DNA of 64,000 bases from Gammaproteobacteria bacterium (lineage in GTDB: Bacteria; Pseudomonadota; Gammaproteobacteria; Thiohalobacterales; Thiohalobacteraceae): assembly GCA_018819175.1 (NCBI GenBank), contig JAHJQQ010000031.1, positions 20,385 to 84,384 on the forward strand, written 5' to 3'. Made by a program: the position numbers and the translations under genes. The notes beneath the pieces were generated by a model. That model did no database searches. It was not told the origin of the DNA and saw only the letters and a program-made list of their open reading frames with translations. The stretch's first letter is position 1, and every line of letters starts with the position of its first letter. Shown here one piece after another: positions 57,876-64,000 of this stretch.

Positions 57876-58609
57876 AGGGTGCTGCTGTTTACGCTGCCAC
57901 AAAAGATAAATCGCAAGATGACCTGGTCGTTCAGCATGCGCCGCTGGTCAAGCGTATCGCTTATCACCTGATGAGCCGTTTACCGCCGAGCGTACAGGCC
58001 GACGATCTTATTCAAGCCGGCATGATCGGTCTGCTGGAGGCCTCGCGTAATTACGATCCCAGTCAGGGGGCGAGTTTCGAAACCTACGCCGGTATTCGTA
58101 TCCGTGGTGCGATGCTCGATGAGATCCGGCGTACCGATTGGACGCCGCGTTCGGTACATCGCAAGGCCCGCCAGGTTGCCGAGGCGGTACGGACTATCGA
58201 AAACAAAAACGGCCGCGATGCACGCGATAACGAAGTCGCGGCCTTGATGGGTATCAGTCTCGACGAATATCACAAGATCCTGCAGGACGCGACCGGTTGC
58301 CGCGTGTTCAGTTTCGAAGACCCCGCTGCCCTGGGCAATGGAGGTGAGGACGGTGATTGCGCGGGTATCGAAGCGCCTAATCAGCCATTGGAAAATTTGC
58401 AGGTCGAAGATTTCCAGAAATCACTTGCCGAGGCGATTGCCGGGCTACCCGAACGGGAACGCCTGGTGATGGCGCTGTATTACGACGAAGATCTGAATCT
58501 GCGCGAGATCGGTGATGTATTGGGTGTGAGCGAGTCACGTGTTTGCCAGATCCATGGGCAGGCGTTGATCCGTTTGCGTGCACGGATGGGTGAGTGGATA
58601 ACCGAGTGA
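57872..58609 (+). CDS. fliA: Flagellar sigma factor FliA (sigma28)
   Basis: 245 aa from the ATG behind GGAGGTGCTGTC; the open frame from 57782 lies inside flhG. Sigma region 2: LPPSVQADDLIQAGMIGLLE and FETYAGIRIRGAMLDEIRRT; region 3: DNEVAALMGISLDEYHKILQ; region 4: LPERERLVMALYYDEDLNLR and SRVCQIHGQALIRLRARM. It should read the fliC promoter at 29548-29574. Confidence 0.96.
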   Translation: MKGAAVYAATKDKSQDDLVVQHAPLVKRIAYHLMSRLPPSVQADDLIQAGMIGLLEASRNYDPSQGASFETYAGIRIRGAMLDEIRRTDWTPRSVHRKARQVAEAVRTIENKNGRDARDNEVAALMGISLDEYHKILQDATGCRVFSFEDPAALGNGGEDGDCAGIEAPNQPLENLQVEDFQKSLAEAIAGLPERERLVMALYYDEDLNLREIGDVLGVSESRVCQIHGQALIRLRARMGEWITE

Positions 58610-58642
58610 AGCTAGGCAGTTACAGGCCGCTATTGAAAATCA

Positions 58643-58714
58643 GGTTCTAGGGCTGAGGTGCTAGGGCCAAGGTGCCGGAAGCAGGTTTTCCCCTAGCGCC
58701 TAGTCCCTGATATT
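58643..58714. repeat. Inverted heptad repeat between fliA and cheY
   Basis: Six consecutive 7-base units start at 58643: GGTTCTA, GGGCTGA, GGTGCTA, GGGCCAA, GGTGCCG, GAAGCAG. The right part (about 58689-58714), reverse-complemented, gives GGGACTA, GGCGCTA, GGGGAAA. The arms can pair through CTAGGG and CCCTAG, with the left arm one heptad longer. The element ends at the AGGAGG that serves cheY. Confidence 0.8.
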
Positions 58715-58725
58715 AGGAGGTTGAG

Positions 58726-59121
58726 TTGGACAAGAACATGAAGATTCTCATTGTGGATGACTTCTCCACAATGCGACGGATTATCAAGAATCTGCTGCGC
58801 GACCTGGGTTTTAACAATACCCAGGAGGCGGATGATGGCAATACGGCATTGCCGATGTTGCAGTCGGGGAATTTCGATTTTCTGGTGACCGACTGGAATA
58901 TGCCCGGCATGACCGGTATCGATCTGCTCAAGGCGGTACGCGCCGATGCCAAGCTGGCCAGCATGCCGGTGCTGTTGGTGACGGCCGAGGCCAAGAAAGA
59001 TCAGATCATCGAAGCTGCGCAGGCCGGTGTGAATGGTTATATCGTAAAGCCCTTCACCGCCATCACTTTAAAAGAGAAGATCGATAAGATCTTCGAACGT
59101 CTGCAAGCCGCAGCCGGTTAA
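58726..59121 (+). CDS. cheY: Chemotaxis response regulator CheY
   Basis: 131 aa. The TTG start lies 5 bases after AGGAGG and gives [20 protein letters not shown], the usual beginning in Pseudomonas-type CheY; the internal ATG at 58738 is an alternative. Acidic pocket DD at 11-12, phosphoacceptor Asp56 (VTDWNMPGM), Thr in VTAEAKKD and the conserved Lys in YIVKPF. CheY-P binds FliM. Confidence 0.95.
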   Translation: MDKNMKILIVDDFSTMRRIIKNLLRDLGFNNTQEADDGNTALPMLQSGNFDFLVTDWNMPGMTGIDLLKAVRADAKLASMPVLLVTAEAKKDQIIEAAQAGVNGYIVKPFTAITLKEKIDKIFERLQAAAG

Positions 59122-59131
59122 CGGAGATCTC

Positions 59132-59893
59132 ATGAGCCTACCTAAACAAGTCATGGATGATGAGTCCCTGGCACAGGCGCGCCAACTGGTCGCGGAACTG
59201 GAATCCGGAAATTCTGATGGCGCATCACAACTATTGGATGACCTTGCGCGGAGGCGTGACTCCGGACTGTTTCAGGAACTCGGAAAAATTACTCGAGAAT
59301 TGCACAACACGCTGAATGGATTTCAGTTGGATTCGCGGATTGCGTCATTGACGGAGAATGATATTCCGGATGCCAAGGAACGCCTGAACTACGTTATCAC
59401 CATGACCGAACAGGCAGCCCACCGCACGCTGAATGCCGTGGAGGAAAGTCTGCCGGTGGCTGAAGAATTGAAAAGCCGCTCGGAAGAGCTGCATACCAAG
59501 TGGCGGCGCTTCCGTCAGAAAGATATGGATGTGGGTGAATTCCGCGCATTGGTTCCCGAGCTGGATAGCTTTCTGGATCTGACCAGCGGACATGCGGTCA
59601 AGCTGCATGAGAGTCTTTCCGACGTGATGATGGCCCAGGATTTCCAGGACATCACTGGCCAGATTATCCGGCGGGTGATCAATCTGGTGAAGGATGTGGA
59701 AGATAACCTGGTTGGTCTGATCCGAATTTCAGGCCAACGCATGGTGCAGACAGAAAAGCCTGCGGCAAAGGCCAGCGACTTGTCCGATGAATTGTCGCGC
59801 GGTATCGGCCCGCAAGTTCCGGGTTTGGATCATGCAGACGTTGCGAAAAACCAAGACGATGTTGATGATTTACTGTCCAGTTTGGGATTCTGA
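59132..59893 (+). CDS. cheZ: CheY-P phosphatase CheZ
   Basis: 253 aa, a helical hairpin dimer. The catalytic region DVMMAQDFQDITGQIIRRVI carries the active Gln. The C-terminal CheY-docking peptide is DDVDDLLSSLGF. It lies between cheY and cheA, as in most gammaproteobacterial clusters. Confidence 0.94.
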   Translation: MSLPKQVMDDESLAQARQLVAELESGNSDGASQLLDDLARRRDSGLFQELGKITRELHNTLNGFQLDSRIASLTENDIPDAKERLNYVITMTEQAAHRTLNAVEESLPVAEELKSRSEELHTKWRRFRQKDMDVGEFRALVPELDSFLDLTSGHAVKLHESLSDVMMAQDFQDITGQIIRRVINLVKDVEDNLVGLIRISGQRMVQTEKPAAKASDLSDELSRGIGPQVPGLDHADVAKNQDDVDDLLSSLGF

Positions 59894-59926
59894 ACGGACT
59901 AGCGGAGTTTTTGAAGGACGGATGCC

Positions 59927-61972
59927 ATGAGTTTTGATCCCAATGACGAGATCCTACAGGACTTCCTGGTCGAGGCCGGCGAGTTGCTGGAGCACCTGGG
60001 CGAACAACTGCTGGAGTTGGAGCAGTCGCCGCAGGACAGCAATCTGCTGAATGCGGTGTTCCGTAGTTTCCATACCATCAAGGGTGGTGCCAGCTTTCTG
60101 AGCCTGACACATCTGGTTGCGATTTGTCATCGCGCCGAGGATGTGTTCAATGTGTTGCGCAACGGCGACCGCATGGTCGATGCCGGCCTGATGGATGTGG
60201 TGTTGCGTGTGGTGGACGTGGTCAACAGCATGTTCGCCGAGATCCATTCCGGCGTAGAACCCAGCCCTTCGGATCCTGCCTTGCTGGAAGAGCTGTTGAG
60301 CTATACGGTGCCCGGGGGCGCGGCCCCCGTTGTTGCGGCTGCTGCACCTGAGGTACCGGCTGAGTCCGGAAGTAATGATGTCACGGATGACGAATTTGAA
60401 GCGATGCTGGATGCGGCCCAGGCGACTAAGCCAGTAGCGGCTGCACCCGCTGCGCCGGCTGCTGAGTCGCCCAAGCTGGGCGGTGATGAAATATCCGATG
60501 ATGAATTCGAGGCCTTGTTGGATCAGCTGCAAGGCAATCCTGCGCCTGCGGCAGCGGCACCCGCCAAATCTGACGCGCCGGCAGAAACGCCACCGGCAGC
60601 CAGTGGTGGTGACAGCATCTCGGACGATGAGTTCGAAGCGTTACTGGATGAATTACACGGCAAGTCTGCATCAGCACCCGCCCAGCCTGCAGCGCCGAGC
60701 GCCCCGCTTGCAGCCAAACCCGTAGCCAAACCGACTCCGAAACCCGTCGATCAACCGGCCGCGGCGCCTGCCGCTGCCGTTGCGGCAGTTCAGGTAGCCC
60801 CGGCCGAAACGACCGTGCGCGTGGATACCAAGCGACTCGATGACATCATGAATCTGGTCGGTGAGCTGGTGCTGGTGCGCAACCGCTTGTCCACCTTGAA
60901 GGCGAGCATGGGCGAAAGCGATGTTGCCAAGGCGGTCGCCAATCTGGATGTGGTCACGGGTGATTTGCAGATGGCGGTGATGAAAACCCGCATGCAGCCC
61001 ATCAAGAAAGTATTCGGCCGTTTCCCGCGCGTGGTACGCGACCTGGCGCGTGCGCTGAACAAAGAAGTCAATCTGGAAATGCAGGGCGAAGAGACCGATC
61101 TCGATAAGAATCTGGTTGAGGCATTGGCTGACCCGTTGGTGCATCTGGTGCGCAACGCGGTGGATCACGGTATTGAAAGTCCGGACGAACGCGAGCAGGC
61201 CGGTAAGTCGCGCATTGGTACAGTGATCCTCGCCGCCGAGCAGGAAGGCGATCACATCCTGCTGTCCATCGAGGATGACGGCAAGGGTATGGACCCGGAT
61301 GTGCTGCGCCGCAAGGCGGTGGAGAAAGGCCTTATGGACGAAGAGGCCGCTGCGCGTCTGGATAATAAAGAATGCTACAACCTGATTTTCGCTGCCGGGT
61401 TCTCGACTAAAACCGAAATCTCCGATATCTCGGGGCGCGGAGTCGGCATGGACGTCGTCAAGACCCGCATTGCGCAGCTCAATGGCAGTGTCGATATTGA
61501 TTCAAGGAAGGGCAAAGGCTCACGACTGTCTATCCGTGTACCACTGACACTCGCGATCATGCCGACCCTGATGGTCGTGTTGGGGGATCAGCCGTTCGCG
61601 CTGCCATTGGCCAGTGTCAGCGAGATCTTCGATATGGATCATGATCGCACCAACGTCATCGACGGCCAGCTGACCGTTCTGGTCCGCAATAAGGCATTGC
61701 CTTTGTTCTATCTCCGTAAGTGGTTGATACGGAATTCCGCAGCCAGTGAGCGCGGGTCTAAGGGACATGTGGTCATGGTGCAGGTCGGTAGCCAGAAAGT
61801 GGGTTTCGTGGTCGATCAGCTGATCGGTCAGGAAGAGGTCGTGATCAAGCCACTGGGTGCCATGCTTCAGGGTATGCCGGGTTTTGCCGGCGCAACGATC
61901 ACGGGTGACGGTCGGATTGCCTTGATCCTCGATGTGCCAAGCCTGATGAAGAAATATGCGCGACGTATGTAA
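59927..61972 (+). CDS. cheA: Chemotaxis histidine kinase CheA
   Basis: 681 aa. P1 HPt domain with His49 in SFHTIKGGASFL; a long Ala/Pro linker (130-295) with no normal P2 domain but three acidic motifs, DDEFEAMLD (154-162), DDEFEALLD (191-199) and DDEFEALLD (233-241). P3 dimerisation starts near 298 (LDDIMNLVGELVLVRNRLST). P4 kinase domain has LVRNAVDHGIESPDER, IEDDGKGMD and SGRGVGMDVV. P5, CheW-like, is from about 540. It autophosphorylates and passes phosphate to CheY and CheB. Confidence 0.96.
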   Translation: MSFDPNDEILQDFLVEAGELLEHLGEQLLELEQSPQDSNLLNAVFRSFHTIKGGASFLSLTHLVAICHRAEDVFNVLRNGDRMVDAGLMDVVLRVVDVVNSMFAEIHSGVEPSPSDPALLEELLSYTVPGGAAPVVAAAAPEVPAESGSNDVTDDEFEAMLDAAQATKPVAAAPAAPAAESPKLGGDEISDDEFEALLDQLQGNPAPAAAAPAKSDAPAETPPAASGGDSISDDEFEALLDELHGKSASAPAQPAAPSAPLAAKPVAKPTPKPVDQPAAAPAAAVAAVQVAPAETTVRVDTKRLDDIMNLVGELVLVRNRLSTLKASMGESDVAKAVANLDVVTGDLQMAVMKTRMQPIKKVFGRFPRVVRDLARALNKEVNLEMQGEETDLDKNLVEALADPLVHLVRNAVDHGIESPDEREQAGKSRIGTVILAAEQEGDHILLSIEDDGKGMDPDVLRRKAVEKGLMDEEAAARLDNKECYNLIFAAGFSTKTEISDISGRGVGMDVVKTRIAQLNGSVDIDSRKGKGSRLSIRVPLTLAIMPTLMVVLGDQPFALPLASVSEIFDMDHDRTNVIDGQLTVLVRNKALPLFYLRKWLIRNSAASERGSKGHVVMVQVGSQKVGFVVDQLIGQEEVVIKPLGAMLQGMPGFAGATITGDGRIALILDVPSLMKKYARRM

Positions 61973-62045
61973 TCGCGTTTAACTGCGTCGACGATGCATC
62001 CAGGCCGGGTGCCATGTGAAAAAAATATCATGAAGGGAATGTAAC

Positions 62046-63113
62046 GTGATCCGGGTATTGGTAGTCGACGATTCTGGATTTTTTCGCCGTCGTATTGTGG
62101 AGATACTGGAGGCAGATCCCAGTTTGCAGGTAGTCGGTACGGCGGCTGATGGCAGGGAGGCCATTCAGAAAGTCATGGAACTCAAGCCAGATATCGTGAC
62201 CATGGATATCGAGATGCCAGTGATGGATGGCATCACCGCGGTGCGGCGGATCATGAAGATTCAGCCGACGCCGATCCTGATGTTTTCCTCTCTGTCCTAT
62301 GATGGCGCCCAGGCGACGCTGGATGCATTGGATGCCGGCGCGCTGGATTTTCTGCCCAAACGTTTCGATGAATTCTCGCAGGATCGCGAAGAGGCCAAGC
62401 GCATTTTGCGTGCGCGTGTTCGGCAGATCGGTTCGCGCGGTTTCGGTACGAAAACTAAAGCCTCGGCAGCCGCTCCAGCAACAGCGGGTGCGCGTACTGC
62501 CATTCCGCCGCGTCGCGCTACGGCTGCTGTACCGCAGCGGCGGGGTGATTTCCGCTTAGTCGCGATTGGCAGTTCCACGGGTGGTCCCGTGGCACTGCAG
62601 AAAGTGCTGATGCAATTACCGGTAGATTTTCCGTTGCCGATTCTATTGATTCAACACATGCCGGCAACCTTCACGCCAGCTTTTGCACAACGCCTGAATC
62701 AGCAATGTCAGATTCATGTGAAAGAGGCCGAGGATGGCGAGATGCTGGTGAAAGGCACGGCATATCTGGCCCCTGGCGGTCGTCAGATGGGGCTGGTGGA
62801 TCGCGGTGGCAAAGTCCTGGTGCATATCTACGATGGTGATGCCAGTCAACATTACCGTCCCAGTGTCGACATGGCCTTCAATTCTGCGGCGACTGTCTTT
62901 CCGGGCAAGGTGCTATCGGTGGTGCTTACCGGCATGGGTGCCGATGGCCGTGAAGGTGCGCGTGCCTTGAAGAAGGGCGGCTCGACCGTGTGGGCGCAGG
63001 ATGAAGACAGTTGCGTGATCTTTGGCATGCCGGGCGCCATCGTGGAAGCCAATCTCGCCGATCAGATTCTTCCACTGAGCGATATCGGACGCGAACTGGC
63101 GAAGGCTGTCTAA
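62046..63113 (+). CDS. cheB: Chemotaxis methylesterase CheB
   Basis: 355 aa, GTG start with AAGGGA 7 bases upstream. Receiver domain with DDS (8-10) and phosphoacceptor Asp54 (TMDIEMPVMDG); Ala/Arg-rich linker 140-175; methylesterase domain with Ser in AIGSSTGGPVAL, His in IQHMPATFTPAFA and Asp in TGMGADGREGA. It demethylates or deamidates chemoreceptors. The next gene starts at the base after its stop. Confidence 0.95.
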   Translation: MIRVLVVDDSGFFRRRIVEILEADPSLQVVGTAADGREAIQKVMELKPDIVTMDIEMPVMDGITAVRRIMKIQPTPILMFSSLSYDGAQATLDALDAGALDFLPKRFDEFSQDREEAKRILRARVRQIGSRGFGTKTKASAAAPATAGARTAIPPRRATAAVPQRRGDFRLVAIGSSTGGPVALQKVLMQLPVDFPLPILLIQHMPATFTPAFAQRLNQQCQIHVKEAEDGEMLVKGTAYLAPGGRQMGLVDRGGKVLVHIYDGDASQHYRPSVDMAFNSAATVFPGKVLSVVLTGMGADGREGARALKKGGSTVWAQDEDSCVIFGMPGAIVEANLADQILPLSDIGRELAKAV

Positions 63114-63854
63114 ATGGATATCCTGTCGATCCTCGGTGTCATTGTCGCCCTGGGTGCCATCATCGGTGGCAATATCCTGGAAGGTGGCCACACTGATTCT
63201 CTGGTTCAATTGACCGCCTTTTTGATTGTCGGCGGTGGCACGGTCGGCGCCATTATGATTCAGGTGCCGCTCAACACGTTCATGCGTGCCATGCAGATCT
63301 CGTCCTGGGTATTCAAGCCGCCCGTGAACGCGCCAACGGAGGCGATAGAAAAGATTGTCAGTTGGAGCAATATCGCCCGTCGGGAAGGCTTGCTTGGACT
63401 GGAGAATATCGCCGAGCAGGAGGCTAATCTGTTTGCGCGCAAAGGCCTGCAATTGTTGGTTGATGGCAATGAGCCGGAGATTATCCGCGGCATTCTGGAG
63501 GTGGATATGGACAGCCAGGAATTTCGCGACATTCAGGCCGCCAAGGTTTTCGAAGGCATGGGCGGTTATGCCCCCACGATCGGCATCATTGGTGCTGTCA
63601 TGGGTCTTATCCATGTGATGAACAATCTTGCCGATCCCGGTTTGTTGGGGGCTGGTATCGCCGTGGCCTTTGTCGCGACCATCTACGGTGTCGGCTTGGC
63701 GAATCTGTTTTTATTGCCCATGGCCAATAAGTTGAAAACGCATATCCACCTCCATACCCGTTACCGGGAAATGCTGCTGGAAGGCGTGGTATCGATTGCC
63801 GAGGGTGAGAATCCGCGCAATATCGAAACCAAGCTCAACGGGTATTTGCATTAA
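63114..63854 (+). CDS. motC: Flagellar stator protein, MotA/MotC type
   Basis: 246 aa, the length of MotC-type stator subunits. Membrane helices: about 2-20 (ILSILGVIVALGAIIGG), 30-50 (LTAFLIVGGGTVGAIMI), then a cytosolic domain with charged residues for FliG (NIARREGLLGLENIAEQEAN) and two C-terminal helices (GYAPTIGIIGAVMGLIHVMN; GIAVAFVATIYGVGLANLFL). In Pseudomonas motC follows cheB and precedes motD; motD would lie beyond the window end. Confidence 0.93.
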   Translation: MDILSILGVIVALGAIIGGNILEGGHTDSLVQLTAFLIVGGGTVGAIMIQVPLNTFMRAMQISSWVFKPPVNAPTEAIEKIVSWSNIARREGLLGLENIAEQEANLFARKGLQLLVDGNEPEIIRGILEVDMDSQEFRDIQAAKVFEGMGGYAPTIGIIGAVMGLIHVMNNLADPGLLGAGIAVAFVATIYGVGLANLFLLPMANKLKTHIHLHTRYREMLLEGVVSIAEGENPRNIETKLNGYLH

Positions 63855-63860
63855 ACATGA

Positions 63861-64000
63861 GATACGAGAGGCAAGAGGCAAGAGGCAAGAGGCAAGAGGC
63901 AAGAGGCAAGAGGCAAGAGGCAAGAGGCAAGAGGCAAGAGGCAAGAGGCAAGAGGCAAGAGGCAAGAGGCAAGAGGCAAGAGGCAAGAGGCAAGAGGCAA
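63861..64000. repeat. Tandem array of a perfect 7-bp repeat (GAGGCAA x19) at the window end
   Basis: One variant unit GATACGA at 63861-63867 is followed by 19 identical GAGGCAA units filling 63868-64000 (133 bases) and running past the end. It begins 7 bases after the motA/motC stop. Because 7 is not a multiple of 3 and the unit makes no stop, all frames are open on both strands, so the ORFs across it are artefacts. It belongs to the same heptad family as the elements before flgI, fliF, fliH and cheY. Confidence 0.97.

Noticed and set aside
63711..63986. Minus-strand 91-aa ORF with repeated Leu-Ala-Ser-Cys-Leu-Leu-Pro units
   Set aside because: It is generated by the 7-bp tandem array, which is stop-free in all frames, and otherwise runs antisense through motA/motC. 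No ribosome site or family.
63861..64000. Possible CRISPR array
   Set aside because: The units are 7 bases with no spacers; this is a simple tandem repeat.

Overview
The window is one continuous plus-strand flagellar and chemotaxis superlocus from a polarly flagellated gammaproteobacterium. The evidence is the order flgBCDEFGHIJKL, glycosylation island, fliC-flaG-fliDST, fleQ, fleSR, fliEFGHIJK, fliLMNOPQR-flhBAFG-fliA, cheYZAB and a motA/motC gene, together with FleQ/FleSR master regulators and the polar-placement pair FlhF/FlhG. This is the Pseudomonas-type hierarchy, with the glycosylation island between flgL and fliC as in Pseudomonas aeruginosa. Genus cannot be read from the sequence. 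No tRNA, rRNA, insertion sequence, integrase or CRISPR array was seen.

Layout: 102-10336 rod, hook, L/P ring and hook-junction genes; 10517-29466 a sigma54-headed glycosylation island; 29548-33211 flagellin, cap and export chaperones; 33530-37983 regulators; 37989-45091 basal body, C-ring and export ATPase; 45127-47457 a globin-PAS-GGDEF-EAL protein; 47593-55624 fliL operon and export gate; 55697-58609 flhF, flhG, fliA; 58726-63854 chemotaxis and stator. Six good sigma54 boxes (flgB, pseB, fleS, fliE, fliK, fliL), one weaker box (flhA) and one FliA-type promoter (fliC) outline the hierarchy: sigma70 fleQ, then FleQ/sigma54 genes including fleSR, then FleR/sigma54 genes, then FliA/fliC.

The island encodes a pseudaminic-acid-like pathway: PseB, PseC, a cytidylyltransferase-aldo/keto reductase fusion, an SDR, PseG, a formyltransferase where PseH would normally be, and PseI. 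It continues without a break into an unusual cassette (ATP-grasp ligase, methyltransferase, amidohydrolase, RraA-like protein, PIG-L deacetylase) and a 2383-residue protein that appears to join several glycosyltransferase modules, a sulfotransferase and TPRs. No Maf/PseD-type flagellin transferase was recognised. The flagellin is short (278 aa).

The most unusual DNA-level signal is a family of degenerate 7-bp-periodic repeats (consensus about GRNNCNA). They occur as inverted pairs or arrays directly before flgI, fliF, fliH and cheY, and as 19 perfect GAGGCAA copies running off the window end after motA. At flgI the inverted pair lies inside the gene and encodes its signal peptide. CheA also carries three FliM/CheZ-like acidic motifs in its linker, probably CheY-docking sites.
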